Source: Luminiphilus syltensis NOR5-1B
Lineage (GTDB): Bacteria > Pseudomonadota > Gammaproteobacteria > Pseudomonadales > Halieaceae
Length of the DNA: 64,000 bases
Assembly: GCF_000158175.1 (NCBI RefSeq)
Contig: NZ_DS999411.1
Span: forward strand, 716,596 to 780,595
Direction of reading: 5' to 3'
Below, in pieces: positions 27,919 through 36,843 of this stretch. The notes below the pieces were generated by a model. It did not search any database and had not been told where the DNA came from. It saw only the letters and a list, made by a program, of their open reading frames with translations. Within the stretch, counting starts at the first letter, position 1; each line of letters starts with the position of its first letter. Made by a program: the position numbers and the translations under genes.

Positions 27919-29835
27919 GTGCCTCAAAGTGATGTTCCTACGAAATGGGCGGTTTTTGGCCGCATAGGATCCACCTTGGGTATCTGCCTGAGTCTGACCA
28001 TCGCCTCGGTAATGCCCGCATCGGCACAGGACACCGCAAAGCCGGTGCTGCACGGGCGGCATTGGGTGGCGATGACCGGCAAGCCCCTCGCGGCAAGCGC
28101 CGGTGCAATGATGTTTGCCCAAGGCGGCAACGCCGTTGACGCGGCCTGCGCCATGCTCGGAGCCACCGCTACCATGTGGGACACCCTGGGCTGGGGGGGA
28201 GAAACACAGGCGCTGATCTACAATCCGGAAACGGGCAAGGTCGTGGGTATCAACGCATTGGGCGTCGCCCCCAGCGGCGCAACGCCCGAATTTTTCCGCG
28301 AACAAGGCATGGTGTACCCGCCGGAATACGGCCCCCTGGCAGCGGTGACCCCGGGCACCCCTGGGGGACTGATGGTGATGCTCGCTGAATATGGCCGTCT
28401 GAGCCTGGCAGAAGTACTCGCGCCTTCCATGCAGATGGCCGAGGGCTATCCTATTGAAGCGGTACAGGCAGACAACATAGAGCGCCGCCGGGAGATTATC
28501 GCTCAGTGGCCCGACTCCAAACGCGTATTCCTGCCCCATCTCGACGAAAGCAATCCGGATCAACGCGCAGCCCCCGACGGCGGCGAACTATTCAGGCAAT
28601 TGGATTTGCTGACAACCCTGCAAAAACTGGTGGCTGCTGAGGCCGACGCCCTGGCTGAAGGACAGTCGCGTAAAGAGGCGATTTATGCGGCCTATGAGCG
28701 CTTCTATAGCGGCGACATTGCCAGGGAAATTGTCCGTGCTACCCGCGAACAGGGAGGGCTTTTTACCGAACAAGACCTGGCCAACTGGCAAGTCCATATC
28801 GAAGAGCCGGTAAGCACCAATTACAAGGGCATTGATGTCTACAAACTCACCACCTGGGTGCAGGGCCCTGCCATGCTTCAGGCTCTGAACATTCTCGAAC
28901 CCATCGATGTTAAAGGTATGGGTTACAACAGTGCGAAATACATTCATACGCTGTATCAAGTGATGAACCTGGCTTTTGCGGATCGCGATTTCTACTACGG
29001 TGACCCGTACTTTCCTCCGGCAGAACCTATTGAAGGCCTATTGAGCAAAGACTACGCAGCCCAACGCCGTGCGCTCATCAAGCCCGACGTCAACGATGTC
29101 ACTGCGAGGCCGGGCGACCCTTATCCCTTTCAGGGTGACAAAAACCCCTTCACCGAGCTTCTGGAAGAATGGTCGCCTATACCTCCGGCAGCTGACGCCG
29201 AGGGTTCAGACGGGTTCCAACAAGCCAGTGTGAATCATGACAATGGATTTCTCGCAGGTACGACGTCCATACAGGCTGCGGATGCCGATGGCTGGGTGGT
29301 GTCGATAACGCCCTCCGGTGGATGGATTCCCGCATTTATAGCCGGTGACAGTGGCGTAGGTCTCAGTCAGCGGATGCAAAGCTTTGTCCTCGATGAGCGA
29401 ATCAATCCGTTCAATGTGGTTGCGCCGGGCAAGCGTCCGCGCGCCACGTTGACACCCACTCTGGCCCTCAGGGACGGCGATCCCATCATGGCCTTTTCGG
29501 TGCAAGGTGGTGATACGCAGGAACAGAACCTGCTGCAGTTCTTTTTGAACGTGGTGGAATTTGGCATGAATGTGCAGCAGGCCGCCGAGGCGCACAACGT
29601 GACGAGCTACCAGATGCAAAGCTCCTTTGGCGCACATATCAGCGAGCCCGGACGTCTGTCGGTGACACCTCAATTACTGCCCTATTCTCGAAATCGTCTC
29701 AAGGCGATGGGCTATGACGTTGAAGTCGTCGACCGCACCTACAGCCCGATCACAGCGATTATCATTGACCCCGAGCAGGGTACCTTCCAGGGCGGTGCCA
29801 GCGACTATGGCGATGACTACGGCATTGCCTGGTAG
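27919..29835 (+). CDS. Gamma-glutamyltransferase family protein
   Basis: A 638-residue exported N-terminal-nucleophile hydrolase precursor. The signal peptide (GICLSLTIASVMPASA) is followed by the large-subunit start (ASAGAMMFAQGGNAVDAACAM). The autocatalytic cleavage site and nucleophilic Thr lie in AGTTSIQAADADGWVVSITPS. The small subunit follows with RPRATLTPTL and the GGDTQEQNLLQF block. Substrate could be glutathione-like gamma-glutamyl compounds or an acylated amine. GGAG lies seven bases before GTG 27919. Confidence 0.9.
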   Translation: MPQSDVPTKWAVFGRIGSTLGICLSLTIASVMPASAQDTAKPVLHGRHWVAMTGKPLAASAGAMMFAQGGNAVDAACAMLGATATMWDTLGWGGETQALIYNPETGKVVGINALGVAPSGATPEFFREQGMVYPPEYGPLAAVTPGTPGGLMVMLAEYGRLSLAEVLAPSMQMAEGYPIEAVQADNIERRREIIAQWPDSKRVFLPHLDESNPDQRAAPDGGELFRQLDLLTTLQKLVAAEADALAEGQSRKEAIYAAYERFYSGDIAREIVRATREQGGLFTEQDLANWQVHIEEPVSTNYKGIDVYKLTTWVQGPAMLQALNILEPIDVKGMGYNSAKYIHTLYQVMNLAFADRDFYYGDPYFPPAEPIEGLLSKDYAAQRRALIKPDVNDVTARPGDPYPFQGDKNPFTELLEEWSPIPPAADAEGSDGFQQASVNHDNGFLAGTTSIQAADADGWVVSITPSGGWIPAFIAGDSGVGLSQRMQSFVLDERINPFNVVAPGKRPRATLTPTLALRDGDPIMAFSVQGGDTQEQNLLQFFLNVVEFGMNVQQAAEAHNVTSYQMQSSFGAHISEPGRLSVTPQLLPYSRNRLKAMGYDVEVVDRTYSPITAIIIDPEQGTFQGGASDYGDDYGIAW

Positions 29836-29896
29836 CGTCGCCTACGGATCAGCACAGCCCAAAGTCCGCTAGCCCCTGTCTGCTCTACGGGGTACC

Positions 29897-29923
29897 CATT
29901 GGGCGCGGCTCGCCTGCCCAATG
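29897..29923. repeat. Inverted repeat after the gamma-glutamyltransferase gene
   Basis: CATTGGGC (29897-29904) pairs with GCCCAATG (29916-29923) around an 11-base loop. It lies 60 bp after the stop codon and may protect or end the transcript, but no T-run follows. Confidence 0.4.
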
Positions 29924-29972
29924 CCTATATGCAAGCGAATTATACTTAAGTAATTGATTTTATTGACTAATA

Positions 29973-30048
29973 TGGTGCCGGAGATAGGAGTCGAACCTAC
30001 GACCTTCGCATTACGAATGCGCTGCTCTACCAACTGAGCTACACCGGC
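29973..30048 (-). tRNA. tRNA-Thr (anticodon CGU)
   Basis: 76 nt with encoded CCA end. The anticodon stem GCGCA/TGCG encloses loop TTCGTAA, giving anticodon CGU for the ACG codon, the counterpart of E. coli thrW. D-arm (AGCTCAGTTGGTAGAGC) and T-loop (GGTTCGACTCC) are standard. The acceptor stem has one U6-U67 mismatch. Confidence 0.95.
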
Positions 30049-30163
30049 TTTTTGGGGTTGTGGCTGGCAATATCGATCATCACCAGCGCAGGGAGTGTCT
30101 TCAGTATCGGGACACCATGGCGAGACACTACGCTAGGCTTTTTCCGAAGCCTCGCCGCCGCGC

Positions 30164-30191
30164 ATTATAGCCACGCGCGGCAACTTCACAA
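30164..30191 (-). promoter_or_regulatory. Promoter of tRNA-Thr
   Basis: On the minus strand TTGTGA (30191-30186) and TATAAT (30169-30164) are 16 bases apart. Transcription would start near 30157 and give a leader of about 110 nt before the tRNA, beginning close to a hairpin (AGGCTT paired with AAGCCT). Confidence 0.65.
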
Positions 30192-30267
30192 GGGATTGGT
30201 ACTTTTGCCTTCGTTGCCTTTGCTGAACGTGCTGCTGGCGAATTGCAGGTCGCCGGGCGCCCCAGAC

Positions 30268-32007
30268 TTATGCCGCCAGATTCGCCTCGACCGCGTTGAG
30301 GAAGCCGGCCATATCAACCACGGTCTCCGATGAGGGATCGGTGGTCTTACCCTTGAGATCACCGGTGATGGTGCCCTCGGCGACCGTTTCAATCAGTGCG
30401 CTTTTGAGCTGGACGGCGTAAGTCGACAGTGCGTCATTACCCTCTCGTCGAGCCAACTCCTCCAGCGCATTGCCCACCGCGAAGATCAATGCCGACGAGT
30501 TGAAGATGGCCTCTTTGCCGTCGGTTTCGAGATAACGGAGGTACAGATCGTGGGCGGTACCGTGGGGCGCCTCGTAGAGCATGGTGCCGTCTTTGCTCTC
30601 GATCACCGAGCTTGCAGTAGCGAGACTGCCGCCGAGGGCCGCCGAAATATCTGAGAAAATATCACCATCGAGGTTCTGCGCCGGGTAGATACTCCAGCGG
30701 GGTGGATCGCAGATCATTTTGCTCAGCTGCCGCGAGGGCCGCATGATCATGAACGAGGGTGGCGGCGTATCGAGGGCCGCCAGCTCCTGTCGAATCTCGA
30801 GGATAATCGAGCTGTAGACCTCGTCGTAGTCGACAAACTCGCGCTTGAGCCCGAAGTAAACTTCCTTTTTATTGAGCGAAGCGTCACGGAACACCTGCTT
30901 CACCCAGTCCTTAATGGCTTCCCGATCGTTGGACATAAAGAGAAGCGGGTCATTTTTCTTGACGGTGCGTGCGTGTTTTTCCTCACCGTCCATGATGACC
31001 TTGATGATGCCGTCCTCAGGTGCGGGCATGTTGTAACTACCGTACTGGTCACCGCCGCCGGCACTCATTCTCGAAATCGATACATTGGCGCTGCGATCGG
31101 GCAGTCCATAGCGCTTGAGCTGCTGAACCAGTTTATAAAGCTTCATCCCGGTCACGTTGTCGGGTACCCCCCAGAGCGCACGCTCGGGAGGACTGGCCAC
31201 AATTCGAGCCGCCTGGGCATCGATCAGCTCGTAGTGGTAACTGAGTCCCGCGGCTTCGACCTGCTCCTTATAGTCGCTCTGGTAAATATCCTCGATGGCC
31301 GCGCGCATCACACCGTCGTAACCCGGGATCACGGTATCCTTGAGACCGAGATAAATATCGCGCTTTTCGTCGATAGCGCGCTGGAAAAAGCGATGCGCCC
31401 AAGCTTTGACCTCCTCAAGACAATTGGTGGTCAGCATCCAGGGGTCGCCTTTTTTCAGTGTGCGCCGATGTACCTCAACCGGGTCACCGCTGCTGCCGAC
31501 GAACATCACCTTGGCCACTCCCGTCGCGTTGGAGAGCTCGCTATAACTGAAATCCGAACCACCGGAATCCATGGTATCGACCTCGATGTCGCGATTCACC
31601 CAATCAGGACGGACCCGTCTCAGATTACGAAACTCGATGTCCTCCCGGGTGATATTGCCGCCTATGCCTTTGCGGATGGCGCCATTGGGCGATTTGGTCG
31701 CGAGCTTGTCGAGCTCGGATTCTTTGATCTCCGGGTATTTGGCAAGCATCTCGTCGAGCTGGCTACGATTAACGGTCATACCGGCGTTCTTGACCCCCAC
31801 ACCGTGTTGTATGAGTGCTTCGATGGCCTCGGTCACCACACGGCCATTGCTCAGCAAGCGCTGTTCAGCGGAGAGATCGACCTCCACAAGATCGATATCA
31901 AGACGCGAGTTCACAAACTGCTCAAGAATCCGCTCAAAGGCAATTTGTGCCATCTCATCGCCGTGAAGAATGACCAACGGATTCTCGACCTTTATTTTCT
32001 CGCCCAC
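30268..32007 (-). CDS. icd: NAD-dependent isocitrate dehydrogenase, type II with internal duplication
   Basis: A 579-residue enzyme of the type II isocitrate dehydrogenase family (usual length about 410). Substrate residues near the N-terminus are in place (Ser106, Asn108 and Arg112 in KSPNGAIR, and Arg121). The clasp/small domain appears twice, at about 141-280 and 310-440. Copy 1 keeps Lys223 (GLKDT) and Asp263 (LID); copy 2 is followed by the metal-binding Asp449 and Asp453 (NLDGDIFSD). At the coenzyme site Asp487-Leu488 replace the Arg-His of NADP enzymes, so NAD is predicted. From memory, the Congregibacter litoralis enzyme has the same residues and was shown to be NAD-specific and hexameric. 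It catalyses a TCA-cycle step. Confidence 0.9.
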   Translation of the reverse strand: MGEKIKVENPLVILHGDEMAQIAFERILEQFVNSRLDIDLVEVDLSAEQRLLSNGRVVTEAIEALIQHGVGVKNAGMTVNRSQLDEMLAKYPEIKESELDKLATKSPNGAIRKGIGGNITREDIEFRNLRRVRPDWVNRDIEVDTMDSGGSDFSYSELSNATGVAKVMFVGSSGDPVEVHRRTLKKGDPWMLTTNCLEEVKAWAHRFFQRAIDEKRDIYLGLKDTVIPGYDGVMRAAIEDIYQSDYKEQVEAAGLSYHYELIDAQAARIVASPPERALWGVPDNVTGMKLYKLVQQLKRYGLPDRSANVSISRMSAGGGDQYGSYNMPAPEDGIIKVIMDGEEKHARTVKKNDPLLFMSNDREAIKDWVKQVFRDASLNKKEVYFGLKREFVDYDEVYSSIILEIRQELAALDTPPPSFMIMRPSRQLSKMICDPPRWSIYPAQNLDGDIFSDISAALGGSLATASSVIESKDGTMLYEAPHGTAHDLYLRYLETDGKEAIFNSSALIFAVGNALEELARREGNDALSTYAVQLKSALIETVAEGTITGDLKGKTTDPSSETVVDMAGFLNAVEANLAA

Positions 32008-32247
32008 CTGACTAGCCCCATTTTAAATAAACAGACGCGCAATTTACCGTGTCCGGGCGCAAAACGGAAAGGTAAACCACCTAGACCATCGTCGAATACA
32101 GCGCGATGGAGACGTCCTTTCCCCTCGTAGCGAGGACTTTTAATTCAGTGTCATTGAAAGAACTCGATCGGTAATTTCCCTCGCGGATAAAGCGAAACGC
32201 GGTAGCATTAGAGGCTCCACCGAATTTCCCTGTAGAAGGTTTTACGG

Positions 32248-33243
32248 ATGATGACCGACGCCCCACCCGGCCCCTCAAAAACCGCACTGGTCACTGGTGC
32301 CGCGGGATTCATTGGAGCCAATGTCAGCGCTGCACTGCTCGATCGCGGCTATAGCGTGATCGGCGTGGACAATCTGAATGATTATTACGATGTCGCGCTA
32401 AAGCAGTATCGCCTGGATGGCCTCACGGGGCGACCCGGGTTTTCTTTCAATACACTGGACCTCGCCAATCAGCCGGCGGTCGACGAGGTGTTTGAGGCTC
32501 ACCCGATTGACCTGGTGGTTCACCTGGCGGCTCAGGCCGGAGTGCGCTACTCGCTACAAAACCCTGACGCCTACATCCGATCAAACGTCTTGGGCTTTCA
32601 GTCGATCGTCGAGAATTGCCGATACCATCAACCCGAGCACCTGGTGTTTGCCTCCTCTTCATCGGTTTATGGCAACAATAATGCCGAGTGGTTTTCAGAA
32701 ACCGATAACACCGACACACCGGTCAGCCTTTACGCCGCCACCAAAAAATCCAATGAACTCGTGGGCCACAGCTACGCCAAACTCTACGGCATTGCCATGA
32801 CCGGACTTCGGTTTTTCACGGTGTATGGGCCCGCGGGGCGGCCGGACATGGCTTATTTCGATTTCACCCGCGCCATTTTGGAAAATGAGCCCATCCGCGT
32901 CTTCAATCGGGGCCAGTTGATGCGCGATTTCACGTATATCGATGACATCTTAGCGGGCGTCATCGCCGCGTGTGAGGCTCCTCCCAAGGATCAGGATGTT
33001 CCCTTTCGAATTCTTAACCTCGGTAATAATGAGCCCGTGGCCCTCGGTTACTTTATCGAGACCCTCGAGCAATTACTGGGTAAAGAGGCCATCAAAGAGT
33101 ACGTCGATATGCAGCCCGGCGACGTTTACAAAACCGCAGCCAACATCGATGCGGCACGCCATTTGCTCCACTACCATCCGACCACCCGAATCGAAGAGGG
33201 CCTTGGAAAATTCGTCGACTGGTATCGCGCTTATTACGAATAA
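32248..33243 (+). CDS. NAD-dependent epimerase, UDP-glucuronate 4-epimerase-like
   Basis: A 331-residue short-chain dehydrogenase-type epimerase. The NAD-binding GxxGxxG is in VTGAAGFIGANVS, the catalytic Tyr-x3-Lys in LYAATKKSNE, and the Ser in ASSSSVYG. The block NLNDYYDVALKQYRL and the late PGDVYKTAANIDAARHLL are characteristic of UDP-glucuronate 4-epimerases, which supply UDP-galacturonate for surface polysaccharide. No sugar-transfer genes lie beside it. Confidence 0.9.
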   Translation: MMTDAPPGPSKTALVTGAAGFIGANVSAALLDRGYSVIGVDNLNDYYDVALKQYRLDGLTGRPGFSFNTLDLANQPAVDEVFEAHPIDLVVHLAAQAGVRYSLQNPDAYIRSNVLGFQSIVENCRYHQPEHLVFASSSSVYGNNNAEWFSETDNTDTPVSLYAATKKSNELVGHSYAKLYGIAMTGLRFFTVYGPAGRPDMAYFDFTRAILENEPIRVFNRGQLMRDFTYIDDILAGVIAACEAPPKDQDVPFRILNLGNNEPVALGYFIETLEQLLGKEAIKEYVDMQPGDVYKTAANIDAARHLLHYHPTTRIEEGLGKFVDWYRAYYE

Positions 33244-33302
33244 ACCCTTGCAATGACTGCGACGATAGATATCGGCGCGGGCAGGAGTAGTGCCTTTAAC
33301 AA

Positions 33303-33950
33303 TCAGCCCTCGTAGCCGAGCACCGCCTGAAAACCCTGATCCATTACTGCCCTTAAAAGCCCCTGCACCGCTGGCGTTTCGTTAATGTTGGGGAATTCTC
33401 CGTCCGGGACGGGGACACCGAGGAACTCACACAACGGCTCCCAGCCTTGCGCCACTTCAAACACCAACAAGCGCTCCGGGGCGATCGTCGCCTTGACCCG
33501 CTCGGTATGCTCATGAAAACGCTTTATCAGGTGATCATGGTCGTGCATGCGATCATCGAAGTAGTTATTGATGGTTGCAGACATGAACGGCCCGGCCTCG
33601 CTGGAGGGTAGGAATTTAATCCACTCCTTCCCAAAAATGGTGTTCTGGGTGGAGGTAAACCACTTCTCGGGGTCGCGAACCGTATGGATGACCTTAGCGT
33701 CGGGATAAGCCTCGGCTAACTCCGCAAAACTGGTATTGGCCGGGAAATCTACAGTCGCCGTGAATCCATCAAAGATGGCCTCCCAATCGGGATTTCCCTG
33801 GAGTGCCTGCTCCCACATTTTCCAGTGCGCAGGCCCCTGCGGAAAACATTCGAGCATGTGGTAACAGGGAAAGCCCAGTTGCTCGAGCGCGGTTTTGAGC
33901 GACATCGTGCCCGTGCGGCCAAAACCCGAGCCAATGATCTGTAGTGATAT
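33303..33950 (-). CDS. Sulfotransferase family protein, apparent ATA start
   Basis: About 216 residues of a P-loop sulfotransferase-like protein. The PAPS-binding loop is GSGFGRTGTMSLKTALEQLG, then VIHTVRDPEKWFTST; the family also holds proteins of uncertain activity. Homology begins at ISLQIIGSGFG, but no ATG, GTG or TTG exists there. A perfect GGAGGA stands seven bases before ATA at 33950, so ATA is my best start. The only upstream in-frame start (GTG 34085) would place the N-terminus across the tRNA-Val promoter. A lost start codon, and so a silent gene, is the alternative. Confidence 0.75.
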   Translation of the reverse strand: MSLQIIGSGFGRTGTMSLKTALEQLGFPCYHMLECFPQGPAHWKMWEQALQGNPDWEAIFDGFTATVDFPANTSFAELAEAYPDAKVIHTVRDPEKWFTSTQNTIFGKEWIKFLPSSEAGPFMSATINNYFDDRMHDHDHLIKRFHEHTERVKATIAPERLLVFEVAQGWEPLCEFLGVPVPDGEFPNINETPAVQGLLRAVMDQGFQAVLGYEG

Positions 33951-34046
33951 TATTTCGTCCTCCGCACCATAACAACATAGAGCATAGATGCGGGCGGCAG
34001 TGCCGTCGAGCGGGTTAAGCGACCCCAAACCGCTCACGGCAGGTGC

Positions 34047-34074
34047 TTGCCAAGATCGGGCCAGTCGGTATAAT
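34047..34074 (+). promoter_or_regulatory. Promoter of tRNA-Val
   Basis: TTGCCA (34047-34052) and a perfect TATAAT (34069-34074) with 16-base spacing, followed by a GC-rich discriminator (CGCGCCC) of the kind seen at stringently controlled stable-RNA promoters. The tRNA begins 15 bases after the -10 box. Confidence 0.85.
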
Positions 34075-34088
34075 CGCGCCCTCACTTT

Positions 34089-34165
<77 letters not shown>

Positions 34166-34267
34166 TAGTGATGTAAGTCATTGATTTTCTTGAAATCGCA
34201 CCGGTCACGGTGGACATAAATCGCCCTGAAAAGGGTATTGGTCTACTTGCGATGAACGGAGTTCAAT

Positions 34268-35158
34268 ATGACTACCTTCCAAGACGTTGCCGAGGCGTGG
34301 ATTGCCTCGCGCGAGCACTGTGTCGGCTCCCTGGGCCGCATTCAATTCTGGGTCGAAGAGTTCGGCGACCAACCCATTGATGCCATTACCGAGGACGCGG
34401 TTGATCAGGCGTTAGTGCGCCTTGCCAAGCGCGGTAAACTCAAAGCTGGCCGAGGATCGGCCCGCAGGGCTGTCCCTACCGGGAAACCGCTGGCCGGCAG
34501 CACCATTAACCGCTTTATCTCCACCTTGTCCGGGATCTTCAAATACGCCCGGCGAGTACGCGCCCTGCCCCGCTCTCATACACCGCCGACACGTGGTATC
34601 GAGAAAGCACCGGAGCCCGTGGACCCCGAAAAGTACTTCAGGCCGGAAGAAGTCGACAAACTCATGGCGGTGGCCCGAGTAGTCGACCAAAAATGGAGAA
34701 AACTACCAGCACTGATCATCCTCGGATTCCATACCGGCCTCCGCGTGGGGAACCTGCTTGATCTGAAGTGGGAGGATGTCGATTTGGATGAAAGAACCCT
34801 CTCCGTGGCCACCACCAAGAATGGTCGGCCGCATATTGCAGCATTGACTGATCGCTGCATCACTGAGCTACAAAAGCTGCCTGCCGGGTCGCCTAGCGAT
34901 CTGGTTTTCAGGAGCTATCGCACCGACAAACCGTTCAACTACCGAGATCTTTGGCAAAAGGTCTGCGATGAGGCAGGCTTCGAGGGACGGACGTTTCACT
35001 GGCTAAGGCATGGCTGTGGGTCAGCGCTCGCGTCTGCAGGCGTCTCACAAGCTCAGATTATGCAGGTAATGGGGCACAGAACGCTTGTTGCCTCGGCGCG
35101 CTACATGCACAGTAATGTCGAAGATCGTAGAGCGGTTGTAGGGAGGGTATTTCAATGA
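34268..35158 (+). CDS. int: Tyrosine recombinase / integrase of the island
   Basis: A 296-residue site-specific recombinase. An N-terminal core-binding (SAM-like) domain (1-115) is followed by the catalytic domain. All active-site residues are visible: Arg in HTGLRVGNLL, Lys in TTKNGRPH, His-x2-Arg in HWLRHGCGS, His in MGHRTLV and Tyr in ARYMHSN. It lacks the N-terminal arm-binding domain of lambda-type integrases. Its place directly inside attL marks it as the enzyme that inserted the island. CGGAG precedes the ATG. The next gene starts in its stop codon (ATGA). Confidence 0.95.
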   Translation: MTTFQDVAEAWIASREHCVGSLGRIQFWVEEFGDQPIDAITEDAVDQALVRLAKRGKLKAGRGSARRAVPTGKPLAGSTINRFISTLSGIFKYARRVRALPRSHTPPTRGIEKAPEPVDPEKYFRPEEVDKLMAVARVVDQKWRKLPALIILGFHTGLRVGNLLDLKWEDVDLDERTLSVATTKNGRPHIAALTDRCITELQKLPAGSPSDLVFRSYRTDKPFNYRDLWQKVCDEAGFEGRTFHWLRHGCGSALASAGVSQAQIMQVMGHRTLVASARYMHSNVEDRRAVVGRVFQ

Positions 35159-35787
35159 GTAATTTACATACCGGCATATGGATGGAGGAGATTCTCGATC
35201 AGATCGAAACCGACCCAATGAATCCCTTTGACGGGACAATCCTCGAAGACCTGAATTTGCCATTCGAAAGACTGCTGCCGGATACCGATGAGCCTTTGAC
35301 GCCTCTAGAGTTAAAGATGTTGTACAAAATTATCGATACTGAGTTCTACCTAAGATGCTTGCTGGTTGCATCAGGTTACCCAGGGGGTGGTCAGACATCG
35401 TCAGAACACTTGCCCGGCGTTGCCGCAGAAGCCATTTTCAAAGTCGCTAAACGGCGTGCTAAGCAGGGTAAAGGAACCTCCGAATCAAATAGAGCCCGAG
35501 GAATCCAACTCCCAATTCAGTCGCTCGCTGCGGTCCACTTAGCCTGGAGACACCTAAGTCAACAAGATAACAAACGACCTGGCTCTAAAAAGACCCTACA
35601 GCTCGCAAAAAAGGTCCTCAAAAACAGCGGCGTAAATCATGCGGAAGTACAGAAACTTACCCGTTATAGGGTCGAACTGCTGATCGCAGAGATGAAGGCT
35701 GGGGAGGACTGGTACTTCGAAGAGCGCTCGCTTCAGACAATTTGCACCGAATTTGGACTGCGGCCCCTCAATTCGATGCTGGAATAG
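35155..35787 (+). CDS. Hypothetical protein coupled to the integrase
   Basis: A 210-residue soluble protein I do not recognise. The N-terminal third is acidic (ILDQIETDPMNPFDG), the rest basic and probably helical, with a run of Lys/Arg in AKRRAKQGKGTSES and KKTLQLAKKVLK. It overlaps the integrase stop by 4 bp, so it is translated with it. That suggests a role in integration, excision or its control; this is inference from position only. Confidence 0.75.
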   Translation: MSNLHTGIWMEEILDQIETDPMNPFDGTILEDLNLPFERLLPDTDEPLTPLELKMLYKIIDTEFYLRCLLVASGYPGGGQTSSEHLPGVAAEAIFKVAKRRAKQGKGTSESNRARGIQLPIQSLAAVHLAWRHLSQQDNKRPGSKKTLQLAKKVLKNSGVNHAEVQKLTRYRVELLIAEMKAGEDWYFEERSLQTICTEFGLRPLNSMLE

Positions 35788-35890
35788 CCCTGACCCTAAG
35801 AAATCTGTTGGCCCAATGAAAGGGCCAACAGCATGCTAGGCCATTCTTCCCTCAACACCGTGACTGGTGAGGTTTTTAAGAGGGAAGGCG

Positions 35891-36163
35891 ATGGCTTACG
35901 ACACCAAAAATACGCTCACGCGTCTGATTCCACTCTACCGGTGGCATGAAATGCATGTCGCCAGCGGGGCAGCTATTTTTTTAACTTTTGCTTCGCTTCA
36001 GTGGTTTATCCGGCAAAACAAAGAGGCATTGGTAAGAGAAGAGGTGATGATCCCAGGCAGAGGTGGCCGTGTAACGTTAGTAACGCCGTTATTTGGAGAC
36101 GCGTGCTATCGCATTCTAATGAAGAAGGCGAATCAGCCCGAAGAGAATTGCCGAGACAAATAG
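35891..36163 (+). CDS. Hypothetical small protein near the integrase
   Basis: A 90-residue basic protein (start MAYDTKNTLTRL). The block SLQWFIRQNKEALVREEVM followed by a Gly/Arg turn and a hydrophobic strand resembles small DNA-binding or excisionase-type proteins, but I cannot name a family. ATG at 35891 is preferred to the upstream TTG. Third gene of the integrase end. Confidence 0.55.
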   Translation: MAYDTKNTLTRLIPLYRWHEMHVASGAAIFLTFASLQWFIRQNKEALVREEVMIPGRGGRVTLVTPLFGDACYRILMKKANQPEENCRDK

Positions 36164-36843
36164 CTGTAACGGGGAGCCAGGATTTGCCTGCACCGTAAAG
36201 GCATTGAGACTGGCGATGATCCCAGCTGGGTAAGTCGGACACCCGCAAGGCGAAGCCGACACGAGCAGGCAATGCTAAATGCAACCTGCGGAAAGCTGAC
36301 TGTCGTCGATGTGGCTAGTCAGTGGTTCTGCGTTAAGAAGCAGCGCGTAATGGGGAGACCGCTCAACCGCCCCCAACCCAAGTGGTGACGCTACATCGGT
36401 GGATCTGACTGACGGAATGGCTCCGAGGGTCAGACCAACTTAGTCATTAGCTGGCTAAGTTGCGTCCGCAACTCGTGGATCTTCCTTCAGAAATTCACCA
36501 AGGGTCAGGGTCGCCAAGCATCACTTTTCTAACGTTACTGACTAGCGAGGTATAGTATTTCCAAGCGTGGAGGCTAAAACCGCTTCGAGTAATTACACAA
36601 CGTCATGGACATGACTAAGTTGCACCCACAGATCTGTTATTCAGAAGTCGAGTTTACAGGCGGACAGCCAATACTCTTACAAGGTAACAGACTGAGCAGG
36701 CGCTCCATCCACTAACGCTGTCGTCGCCACTTTCTTTCAGCTATTTCAAACAGAAAATTGATTGGGTGAGCAATCTTGATCTCTTGCCTATTGGCTGCCA
36801 AGCTTCCTTAGAGAACGGTCGTAATTGAGAAGCACAGGAGAAG
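36164..36843. other. Gene-free tract with successive hairpins
   Basis: No convincing frame in 680 bp. The first 300 bp contain a series of non-overlapping inverted repeats: 36185-36203, 36234-36260, 36265-36289, 36296-36322, 36328-36343, 36351-36375, 36404-36434, and the strongest, CAACTTAG/CTAAGTTG at 36436-36462 (8 bp, 11-base loop). A diverged copy of the last arm and its following 30 bases recurs near 36615-36650. It could be a structured RNA, recombinase arm sites or a replication/transfer control region. Confidence 0.4.

Noticed and set aside
30268..32007. Reading of icd as the classical monomeric isocitrate dehydrogenase
   Set aside because: The monomeric type is about 740 residues with a different N-terminus; this sequence has the type II start and motifs with an internal duplication.
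30973..32130. 385-residue plus-strand frame opposite icd
   Set aside because: Antisense of isocitrate dehydrogenase; the frame stays open because of the GC-rich codon pattern.
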